Assembly (NCBI GenBank): GCA_028101965.1
Contig: JAOHMI010000012.1
Span: forward strand, 1-46,213
From: Bacteriovoracaceae bacterium
GTDB lineage: Bacteria > Bdellovibrionota > Bacteriovoracia > Bacteriovoracales > Bacteriovoracaceae
Reading direction: 5' to 3'
Length of the DNA stretch: 46,213 nt
Shown: piece after piece, positions 24,971 through 33,293 of the stretch
Layout of the letters: each line of letters opens with the position of its first letter
Position numbering within the stretch: position 1 is the first letter of the stretch
Translations under genes and position numbers: made by a program
Notes under the pieces: generated by a model
What the model was told of the DNA's origin: nothing
Seen by the model: the letters and a program-made list of their open reading frames with translations, nothing else
Database searches by the model: none

Positions 24971-27900
24971 TTATTCAAATGGAGTAACTTGTATTTCATC
25001 AATTAAAATAGAGAAGTTATTATCACTTTCATCAGACTCGCTTATACTATTGGTATCATCCACTGAAAATTCAAAACTAATCACATCTTCATATTCTTCG
25101 AATTCCTCAAAACTAATGAATGTTTCAAAAACTTTTCCGGGATACATTCGGATCGATTCAAAATATTCACCTTTAGATCGAGTCGAGTCTGTCTTTTGGT
25201 AAGACCAGTTGATGATAAAGTTCTCATCTGATTGAGAGACACAGTTTCCTTCGTAGATAAAAGGTAGTCTTACAAATCCTATATTTTCATCTCTAATTGG
25301 AGGCAAGGCTCGAATGTTTCGACTACAACCTGGAACATAAGAAACGGCCGTATTGGTGGGATGAAAGTTGATGGTTTTAGAGAATTGATTATTGTGGAAA
25401 TTGGATTCATTCAAAGATTGATGAGGATTGATTTCAACGTTGATGGTTAAGTCCACATTTTGATTTAGTTCATTAACATGATCCTCTATCCCAAGGGAGC
25501 TTCCAAAGTAGGAATAGATAATACTACGATTGCGAACGCCTACAATTTCCCAAGCTTCACTCTTATTGGTTACCCCTAACTCAGGAATGGCCAGAGACAT
25601 AGATGGAATGTTTCCATACTGCGAATAAGGCGGTTCATCTCCAATATTTTTAACCACCACCCACATTTTATAACTGGATTGGGTATAAATGAGAATAATA
25701 TCTTCAATTATTAAATCAGCGGCACCCAGAGCAGGTAAATTAAAAATTTTAGTTATTAGATTGTTTTGCTCATCGGACTCTGAGAATTTTTGATTCGAAT
25801 CAATGGTTGCTACCAGAGTGATGTCTTGGTTTCGATAATCGCTTAAAAGTGAGATAGGAAAATAAGCCGTAAAGGAACGATTGCGGTAAATATATTGTTC
25901 CTCAACCGCAATTTCCACTGGCCCTTCATTGGTGAGAAGCTCTAATTTAACCTGATTTCTTTTTCCGAAATTACGACTCGTGATGTCCCCTTCTTGGGTA
26001 TATTTAACCACGATATCCAAATCGTTTCTTTCTACAGATTGTATAACAAAATCGGGCTTTGGTAGGTTCTCAAATAGAATAGTTGTATTAATCATATTGT
26101 CGAACTCATCAAACTCTTCAACTAAATTACTTGAATCAACAATGATCTGAACATTAAGCGGGACATCTTCTTCGGCCTGTAGCTGATGCATTTTGAATTT
26201 AACCTTTCTTTCAGTATTTATGGTCATAAAGTTATAAACTTCTTTTTCAAGATATCGTCCATCGGGAAGAATAAGTGTGACATGAAAATAAATTCCACTT
26301 CCTAAAAAGATGGAGGTCTCCCCTACATTTTTTATGGTGACAATATAGTCTTCCACATCGTAGGAAATATCTGAAACAACTAAGTTAGGCATTTTTCTAG
26401 GTATGACCACATTGCTCGAAATTTGGTTGTTCTCTTCGTCCGATTCATTGACGTAATTATTGAAATCAATTTTGATAAACATAGTGGCCGATGTATCTGT
26501 ATCCGTTGAAGCAAAACTTAGAAGAGAGCTTAACTCTTGGCCACCAATGCTTAATGTTTTAATGGTTTCTTGTTCTGAGATTTCCACCTCATAGTTACGA
26601 GGTGCTGTTGCTTTATTGTCGTCATATTCAAACCAAACAGAGATGGAAGGATTGGTAACAGAATCGTAGTAGTCTGTTATTTTGTAATTAATATTCAGAG
26701 TTTTTTCCGTTAAGTCTAAGTTAGAAGAAATCAGCTCAAAATCTGTTGCATCGGGAAGCAAAATATTTTTCGAGGTCACATTATTTTCTTGATTGATTTC
26801 ATTGAGCAGATTTGCCGGGTCGACCGTAAAGATAAACTCATAGTTGCCACCGGCATGGAGGTTAAAATCCGTTAATGGCATCTGCACCACAGTAGGGCCA
26901 GATTTTCCTATCCCTTCGGTGCTTACTAAGTACCCATCATAGACATAAAAGTTATCTGTATCTAATATGGCAATGGATAGATCATACGTGGGGCAGTTTT
27001 TTAGGCAATCTTTCCAAGCCGGGTTTAAGCTCTCTTCTGTAATGGTGTACTCAATGTAATCACCATTGAGAGTCACATTTTCAATGGCCAGCTCGAATCT
27101 GGTTTTATCTAAACGCTTCTGGATCCAATTAGTGTTATTAGTTTCATTGGTTTCAGCAAATAAGTTTTCCGGATCGACTTCCACTTGAAGTCTGGTATCC
27201 ACATTGACTTGCCCATCAGCGAAGGCCAGCAGTTTTTGCACGTCACTCGAAGTTAATTGATAGGTGTAGGGATAAGTTGTGGTCTTTTGATTAAGGGTAA
27301 ATTCGATAAAGCTAAATTCTTGAGTATTTTCAACATTCGTAAAACTTAAGCGAACATTTATTGGGTGCCGCGAATAGATATTTTTTTGATTACTATTAAT
27401 CGTAAAAGATATTGTTTCTTGGTCAAAAGTGAGAGCCTTTAAGTCAAAATCAATTAGTTGAAAGTTGATCTCAAGGTCTTCGTGATTATTGGAGATATAC
27501 TCATCTGTATCGTAATTTAGATTAAGCGTGTAAGTGGGATCATCTGAATAGTTTAATTCTAAATCGTTTAGATCGTAGCTAAATATTAATTCTTGGTTAG
27601 GATTAAGTGATATATCACCTTGCTCAAGATCAAGATTGATCGTTTGTCCAGTAAAGTTTAAATCAAGTGAAAATCCCTCAACTGGCAATAAGCCGTTGTT
27701 ACGAATTTTACCTGCCAGGACTTGGTCATCGCTAACGGTAACATCCTTAAGAGTGAGATCATGGTTGTATTTTGGTGAACGTTGGAAACTTACCTGATTG
27801 TTAAGATAGTTTGTTTCAATAATACTTTGAGTTGGATTTACTTGAACAGAAACCAAATAGTCTTTAAATTTTTCTAAATTAAGTTCAGCGTCAGTGATGG

Positions 27901-29209
27901 TAACACTAACCGGGGTTAAAAAGCTGGGTGCATCGATTGTTCGATTGATCTGTTGGTATATTTGTTTTCCATGAAAGATAATAATAGAGAGATCCATTTG
28001 ATCACATTGATAACAATCATTTTCCAAATTTTGAACAGTGAAAGATGTTTGATTCACGCTTTGATTAATTGATGGAAGTAAGATCGCAAAGTCTGGCCGT
28101 GGTGGTGCCGGAGTTGAATGCTTGATGCTGTTTTGGTTATTTTTTAGATTAGGATCAATTTCAAATGGAACATCCACTAAGGAAACTTCAAATAAATATG
28201 TTTGCCCCAGAGATAGGGAAAATTGTCCAAGGTCTAATGAGAAGACTAACTCTTCACCAATTTCGATATTCTGAGGTAATTGAATCTCATTAGAAATGTT
28301 ATTTGCCTCTACTAATAATTTTCCGCTTTCAAAGTTGTAATTAAAAGCACCTGTGTTTTTCATCCTGACTTGCAAGGTATCGTCAATGGTGGTTAGAGAG
28401 ACAAGGTTTAGATCAGCGTATCTTTTAGTTAGCGGGATAGTATTTTTACTGATTTGATCATTATTCAAAAGATCAATCTCAGGCAGCTCTTCAGGAAGCT
28501 TGATTGAGACCAATAGTTCAATCTCTTCCCCATTATAAAGACCATCTAGTCTTTCAGTGATCTCCTCGCGATTAAAAGAAAAAACTTGAATTTCAGTCTC
28601 GGCTAAGCTTGCACTTCGATCACTAATTATGGTAGTGAAATCAACTTGTGATTCGATCGGTCTCGCTAGCAGTGATATTTTCACTTCATCTATATCATAA
28701 GAAAAGGGTTCATTGATTTTATATTCGATATTCAATTGAGATTTATCTAATGTGGTGGATTTGATTTGGGCGTCAAAATGAGGAACATGAAGTGAATACT
28801 CCTCATCTAAGAATTCTTTATTACTTTTAAAAAGCTTTACTTGAAATTCATTGGTACCAAAGAGATTTAAGATATTTAATTCTTCAAACGAAAGAGAGTA
28901 GGTTTTACTTTCCTTTGGTTTCAATGTGAAGTCTAGTTTATTTGATATAGATAACTTTGAACTTTCTAAGCTTAGAGTTAGATCTTTGATATCTAAATCG
29001 CCCGAATTGAGTATGGAAAAATTAAGAGTTTGCTGTTCAAAGTCTGGTAAAATAGAAGCTAGGGTTACTTCTTCAATTAAAACTATCTCCTCTGGTGGAG
29101 AGGTTGGAACTGGAGCTGCGTCCGAAGATGAAGAGTCACCCTGCTCCTCCTGTTGCTGACATGAAAATAAGAGAAATAATGTCATGATAATGACTAAGTT
29201 TTTATACAT
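24971..29209 (-). CDS. Giant lipoprotein with tandem CARDB repeats
   Basis: A 1412-residue lipoprotein: signal peptide with lipobox LLFSC, then a Gln/Glu/Ser-rich spacer to about residue 42. The rest is tandem beta-sandwich repeats of about 100-120 residues of the CARDB type (cell-adhesion related domain found in bacteria). Each ends in a recognisable turn such as NESDEENNQISS, NETNNTNW, EINQENNVTS or SESDEQNNLITK. I count about eleven such turns. The last repeats begin PNLVVSDISY, PDFVIQSVER and ADLIIEDIIL, the typical CARDB start. Cysteines occur in pairs in a few repeats (CYQC, CLKNC). The product is probably on the outer membrane surface, extended, and used for adhesion or as a scaffold. 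It stands alone, and its ATG is preceded by a run of six G. Confidence 0.85.
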   Translation of the reverse strand: MYKNLVIIMTLFLLFSCQQQEEQGDSSSSDAAPVPTSPPEEIVLIEEVTLASILPDFEQQTLNFSILNSGDLDIKDLTLSLESSKLSISNKLDFTLKPKESKTYSLSFEELNILNLFGTNEFQVKLFKSNKEFLDEEYSLHVPHFDAQIKSTTLDKSQLNIEYKINEPFSYDIDEVKISLLARPIESQVDFTTIISDRSASLAETEIQVFSFNREEITERLDGLYNGEEIELLVSIKLPEELPEIDLLNNDQISKNTIPLTKRYADLNLVSLTTIDDTLQVRMKNTGAFNYNFESGKLLVEANNISNEIQLPQNIEIGEELVFSLDLGQFSLSLGQTYLFEVSLVDVPFEIDPNLKNNQNSIKHSTPAPPRPDFAILLPSINQSVNQTSFTVQNLENDCYQCDQMDLSIIIFHGKQIYQQINRTIDAPSFLTPVSVTITDAELNLEKFKDYLVSVQVNPTQSIIETNYLNNQVSFQRSPKYNHDLTLKDVTVSDDQVLAGKIRNNGLLPVEGFSLDLNFTGQTINLDLEQGDISLNPNQELIFSYDLNDLELNYSDDPTYTLNLNYDTDEYISNNHEDLEINFQLIDFDLKALTFDQETISFTINSNQKNIYSRHPINVRLSFTNVENTQEFSFIEFTLNQKTTTYPYTYQLTSSDVQKLLAFADGQVNVDTRLQVEVDPENLFAETNETNNTNWIQKRLDKTRFELAIENVTLNGDYIEYTITEESLNPAWKDCLKNCPTYDLSIAILDTDNFYVYDGYLVSTEGIGKSGPTVVQMPLTDFNLHAGGNYEFIFTVDPANLLNEINQENNVTSKNILLPDATDFELISSNLDLTEKTLNINYKITDYYDSVTNPSISVWFEYDDNKATAPRNYEVEISEQETIKTLSIGGQELSSLLSFASTDTDTSATMFIKIDFNNYVNESDEENNQISSNVVIPRKMPNLVVSDISYDVEDYIVTIKNVGETSIFLGSGIYFHVTLILPDGRYLEKEVYNFMTINTERKVKFKMHQLQAEEDVPLNVQIIVDSSNLVEEFDEFDNMINTTILFENLPKPDFVIQSVERNDLDIVVKYTQEGDITSRNFGKRNQVKLELLTNEGPVEIAVEEQYIYRNRSFTAYFPISLLSDYRNQDITLVATIDSNQKFSESDEQNNLITKIFNLPALGAADLIIEDIILIYTQSSYKMWVVVKNIGDEPPYSQYGNIPSMSLAIPELGVTNKSEAWEIVGVRNRSIIYSYFGSSLGIEDHVNELNQNVDLTINVEINPHQSLNESNFHNNQFSKTINFHPTNTAVSYVPGCSRNIRALPPIRDENIGFVRLPFIYEGNCVSQSDENFIINWSYQKTDSTRSKGEYFESIRMYPGKVFETFISFEEFEEYEDVISFEFSVDDTNSISESDESDNNFSILIDEIQVTPFE

Positions 29210-29390
29210 CTGGCCCCCCTAGAATGTATTTAAGAATAAAAAGACTGTCTTAAGTTAGAAAGACATGTGTATAGATACAATAATTAGGCCAACTCAGGCG
29301 TTTAAAAATTAATAGGTTTGATGCGAAATAAGAATAATAATTTTCGTTAGTGTCAGCTTGCGGTCATGAATTGATTAAAAGTTAGACAGT

Positions 29391-31610
29391 TCAATCAGAG
29401 GGATTTGTGATTTTACAACGCTTAAAAGCATTGATCAATTTTTTATAAAATGGTTGTATCTTCCAATTTTGATCGTTAAAGTTTAATTTTCTACCTAGTT
29501 TATCTTCAAAAAGTTTAGTTAATTTATTTATTTCAATAAATTTATTTTCGCTAGCAAGTTGATCAAAAATAGTTTGAAGTTGTTGGCGAAAGATTTCATT
29601 TTCTTTGGTGATACCATTAATTTTCATAAAATATAGATCAGCTTTATTGGGGTCATTAATAATTTCTTGAATTACTTGTTGGATGAATTGTGGCTTGAGA
29701 TCGCTGTCATTTAAAATTCTTTCATATAATTCTCTTTGGCTTATCTCAAGTCTAAATCTTAGTAATTCTCGATTACTTGGAAGAATGCTACCTAGCTTAC
29801 TTGGATCCTTAATACCAGCCTCTTTAAGGTAATTAAAAGCGAAGTCTTCAGTTCCTTGGTTTGCGAATAATTCAAGCATGACTTTTTCGTCAAAATTAGC
29901 AAGGAGATATTTTAGGTACCATTCTTGTTTTGTGGAGAGAATAAAAGCCTCATCTCCTTGATAAGCTGTGATTTCTTCTATAACTTCTGTTAAAAAGAAT
30001 GGTAAGTTTTTTTTTGCTTCAGGCTTAATAAAGAATCCTGACTCTTTGAATTCAAAAAAGTGATCAGAGTTTTCAGTTTTAAAGGAGAAATCGGTAAAGA
30101 ATTCCTGATAAATCTCAAAATCATTTAGATAAAATCTGAGTGAGATGTTTTTGACTGCTTCTTTTTCCTTATCAGATAAACTTCCAGATAAGAGAACATT
30201 TTTTATTTTTTCGGCAATTTCTCTATTCTTTCCAATTTGATCTTCTCCTTCTATCTGTATTAATTCAGACCAAATCATATTTAAACTTTTATAATCAGTT
30301 ATGTTTTCAATAAGTGTGTTTCTAAGAGGTTCATAGAGCTTAAATTTTTTCAAGGTTTCTGGTTCCCTGAGTAATAATCCCGCATCAATAATTTTAACCT
30401 TGTCTTTAGCTTTGATTCCTTCAATCGCTTCTGAGTATCGCTTAAGATAACTTGCTTTGAAGTTCGGTTCATCAAGAACCATTTGATAAGTTTTTTCTAA
30501 GTGTGGAGAAAGCTCTTCATAAAATGGTAAGGATTTTAGTTTCTCTTTCAAATTGGTCTTATGTTCAACCAAGTGTTTTTTGAATTCATCCACTGTAATA
30601 TTATTTTTTAGGGAATTAAAAAGCTTATATTTTAATCCTGGGTTATGTCTTGCTATAAATTCATTCTCCGTAAGATCTCTCAGTATATCTACAGTCGGGT
30701 TGTTATAGAGATAGTGCTTAGTTAATCCTTCTAGTAATCCAGGGTGAGATATCCACTTATCTATTTCTTTTGCCATATGCTCTGCCATCTCCTCCATATT
30801 GCCGCTAAAGATTCTATCGAGCTCGTTGTACTCTTCTAAGGGAGAAAGAAAGTGAGATCTGGTTTCAATGAAATATTTATGGTTTACTTCATCCTGTTCC
30901 TTAATTTTAATGACACCTTTTTCAAAGAAATTTGAGTTATATGAATTTTTATTTTGTGAATGAAAGAATGTGGATTCTCGTAATTGAAAATTATGCTCAA
31001 TTCGCAAAGCACTATACATGTTATACAATTGAATAAATTGATCATTCTGCATATTTCTCCAACGAGGAGAAGCATAATTCCCATGAAAACTCGCAGTACT
31101 GACTTGGGGTTTACTAGGTTCATAAATTTTATCTTCAATCTCAAGCTTTTTTGCCAGCTGGCTTAAGCTTTTAAAGTATTCTTCCTTGTTGGTTGAGTAA
31201 GTTTGATGTTTAAACTCAAGCGTTCCCTGGTCAATATACCATGCAAGATGGCTAAATATTTCCCGATGCTCATCTTTGATGACTTTATTAAATTTTAGTT
31301 TTTTAAAACTACTAATGTGCTCTTGTTGATCGAAAATCGCTTCCAAGTAATTGTCAAATAGATCATTTGCAAGTTGTTTTTTATTTCTATATCTATCCAG
31401 ACAATCTTTAGGTTTTGCAAAAATATTTTGTTTAGGTAATGCAAATATTTCTTTACACAACTTTGGAATTGAAATGACATCAGAGATAAGAACGTATTGT
31501 TTACCTTGAATTAATTCAATTTCCGTCGCAAAAGAATCCCCTGGAGGATCTGCATTTGCGGAATAAATTATTCCTATTAAAAATATAAGAACGACTTTGA
31601 CTAGTTCCAT
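29391..31610 (-). CDS. Large secreted helical protein of unknown function
   Basis: A 739-residue protein with a signal peptide (residues 1-20, ending SANA). The mature part is rich in Lys, Glu, Phe and Leu and predicted largely helical, without a domain I can name. Residues 200-330 include short amphipathic blocks, and the C-terminal half is a series of helices ending in a basic segment with one cysteine. Only three cysteines are present. There is no convincing ribosome site before the ATG. Instead an inverted repeat ends four bases upstream of the start codon. It lies 72 bases after the ABC-F gene on the same strand and may be read from it or from its own promoter. Confidence 0.75.
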   Translation of the reverse strand: MELVKVVLIFLIGIIYSANADPPGDSFATEIELIQGKQYVLISDVISIPKLCKEIFALPKQNIFAKPKDCLDRYRNKKQLANDLFDNYLEAIFDQQEHISSFKKLKFNKVIKDEHREIFSHLAWYIDQGTLEFKHQTYSTNKEEYFKSLSQLAKKLEIEDKIYEPSKPQVSTASFHGNYASPRWRNMQNDQFIQLYNMYSALRIEHNFQLRESTFFHSQNKNSYNSNFFEKGVIKIKEQDEVNHKYFIETRSHFLSPLEEYNELDRIFSGNMEEMAEHMAKEIDKWISHPGLLEGLTKHYLYNNPTVDILRDLTENEFIARHNPGLKYKLFNSLKNNITVDEFKKHLVEHKTNLKEKLKSLPFYEELSPHLEKTYQMVLDEPNFKASYLKRYSEAIEGIKAKDKVKIIDAGLLLREPETLKKFKLYEPLRNTLIENITDYKSLNMIWSELIQIEGEDQIGKNREIAEKIKNVLLSGSLSDKEKEAVKNISLRFYLNDFEIYQEFFTDFSFKTENSDHFFEFKESGFFIKPEAKKNLPFFLTEVIEEITAYQGDEAFILSTKQEWYLKYLLANFDEKVMLELFANQGTEDFAFNYLKEAGIKDPSKLGSILPSNRELLRFRLEISQRELYERILNDSDLKPQFIQQVIQEIINDPNKADLYFMKINGITKENEIFRQQLQTIFDQLASENKFIEINKLTKLFEDKLGRKLNFNDQNWKIQPFYKKLINAFKRCKITNPSD

Positions 31611-31613
31611 TAA

Positions 31614-31651
31614 CTAACTTATCGAAATTATGTGATTGATCACTAAGTTAG
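31614..31651 (-). promoter_or_regulatory. Nested inverted repeat next to the start of the helical secreted protein
   Basis: CTAACTTA (31614-31621) and TAAGTTAG (31644-31651) are perfect 8-bp arms. Between them lies GTGATTGATCAC (31632-31643), which can form a competing 5-bp hairpin. The structure ends four bases before the ATG at 31610. It could be an attenuator, an operator or a terminator of the ABC-F transcript. Confidence 0.35.
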
Positions 31652-31682
31652 ATATGTTGATAGGAAAATAACTCTAATTGAA

Positions 31683-33275
31683 TTATTGAAGAACTTTTTC
31701 AGCTAAGTATTCATCGTAAGTACCGGTTTTATCGTACACCATCTTTCCATCCACTTGAATTATTCGATTGGCCACTGTTTGAATGAACTCATGATCATGA
31801 GTAGTAAATAGTAGGCAACCATTAAAATTGGTTAACCCTTCATTAAATGATGTGATTGTTTCTAGGTCAAGGTGCTCTGTCGCGCCATCAATCATAAGAA
31901 AATTTGCTCCAGATAGCATCATTCTAGATATCATACAGCGTACTTTCTCACCTCCGGAAAGAACATTAGTTTTCTTTAAGGCTTCTTCGCCTGAGAAAAT
32001 CATTTTACCTAAGAAACCACGAATGAAGTTCTCATCTTTGTCTTCGGAGTATTGGCGTAACCAATCCACTAAATTGTATTTTCCATCCATAAAATATTCT
32101 GAATTATCTTTAGGCATAAAAGATTTTGTAATAGTTGTTCCCCATTCAAAAGTTCCTGAGTCTGGCTCCATTTCGCCATTGAGTATTTTCATGAGTACAC
32201 TTTTTGCCAAATCATTTTCCCCTAAAAGAATAATTTTTTCCCCTTTATTGAAAGTAAAGGAAATGTCCTCGAGGATTTTTTCACCATCAATTGTCTTAGA
32301 TAGGTTTTTAACTTTGAGAATCTCTTTTCCTACTTCTCTATTAGGCTTAAACAGGACAAAAGGATACTTTCTAGTGGTGATAGGAAGATCTTTAATTTCT
32401 AGTTTTTCAATTTGCTTTTGCCGAGATGTTGCCTGTGAAGATTTAGAAGCATTTGCACTAAAGCGCTGAACAAAGGTTTTTAACTCTTTAATTTTGTCTT
32501 CATTTTTTTTATTTTGATCTGATCTAAGTTTAAGTGCTAGTTCAGAAGACTTGCGCCAAAAATCGTAATTCCCCGCATACACGGTAATTTTACCAAAATC
32601 AATATCAGCAATATGAGTACATACTTTATTTAGAAAGTGTCTATCATGGGAGACCACAATAACTGTTCGATCAAAGTTTAATAAGAAATTTTCTAGCCAT
32701 ACAATTGCTTTTATATCTAAACCGTTTGTTGGCTCATCTAAAAGAAGAACGTCTGGCTTACCGATAAGGGCTTGGGCCAAAAGAACTTTTATTTTTTCTG
32801 GACCAGTTAGATCTTTCATCATTTTATTTTGATAACTCGCTGGGATTCCCAATCCGGCTAAAAGTATACCCGCTTCCGATTCTGCTTCCCAGCCGTTTAG
32901 GTCTGCGAAGTCTGCTTCTAATTCCGCGGCCCGAATTCCATCTGCCTCGGTGAAGTCAGGGTTTGCGTAGATAGCATCTTTTTCTTGCATAATTTTATAA
33001 AGCTGATCATTGCCCATAAGAACTGTGGCCAGAACTTCATGATCGTCATATTTAAAATGATCTTGTCTAAGAACAGAGAGCCTCTCACCCGGATTCATAA
33101 TGACATCACCGGTTTGTGATTCAATCTCTCCCGATAATATCTTTATAAATGTGGATTTTCCCGCCCCATTAGCACCAATCAATCCATAGCAGTTGCCAGG
33201 AGTAAATTTAATATTAACTTCATCAAAGAGCTTTCTTCCGCCAAAGCCTAAACTTACATTTGATGTACTGATCAT
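31683..33275 (-). CDS. ABC-F family ATPase, YbiT/YkpA-like, with degenerate second ATP site
   Basis: A 530-residue cytoplasmic protein with two ATP-binding domains and no membrane segment, as in ABC-F factors that act on ribosomes. Domain 1 has an intact Walker A GANGAGKS (34-41) and Walker B LLLDEPTNGLD. The linker carries RFSANASKSSQATSRQKQ, typical of YbiT and YkpA. Domain 2 has an intact signature LSGGEK, but its Walker A is GENDLAKS (352-359), with two glycines replaced, and its Walker B is LMIDGATEHLD, where the catalytic Glu is Gly464. I recall the NDxA-type Walker A from YkpA relatives; the Glu-to-Gly change is more unusual. Site 2 is probably non-hydrolytic. It lies 18 bases after rapA with a good ribosome site (GGAGAA), so the two are co-transcribed. 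Confidence 0.85.
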   Translation of the reverse strand: MISTSNVSLGFGGRKLFDEVNIKFTPGNCYGLIGANGAGKSTFIKILSGEIESQTGDVIMNPGERLSVLRQDHFKYDDHEVLATVLMGNDQLYKIMQEKDAIYANPDFTEADGIRAAELEADFADLNGWEAESEAGILLAGLGIPASYQNKMMKDLTGPEKIKVLLAQALIGKPDVLLLDEPTNGLDIKAIVWLENFLLNFDRTVIVVSHDRHFLNKVCTHIADIDFGKITVYAGNYDFWRKSSELALKLRSDQNKKNEDKIKELKTFVQRFSANASKSSQATSRQKQIEKLEIKDLPITTRKYPFVLFKPNREVGKEILKVKNLSKTIDGEKILEDISFTFNKGEKIILLGENDLAKSVLMKILNGEMEPDSGTFEWGTTITKSFMPKDNSEYFMDGKYNLVDWLRQYSEDKDENFIRGFLGKMIFSGEEALKKTNVLSGGEKVRCMISRMMLSGANFLMIDGATEHLDLETITSFNEGLTNFNGCLLFTTHDHEFIQTVANRIIQVDGKMVYDKTGTYDEYLAEKVLQ

Positions 33276-33293
33276 AAAATTCTCCGTATACTC

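Noticed and set aside
31828-32469. 213-codon open frame antisense to the ABC-F gene
   Set aside because: It lies entirely over conserved ATPase motifs on the other strand, has no ribosome site and a low-complexity Ser/Arg/Phe composition typical of a shadow frame.
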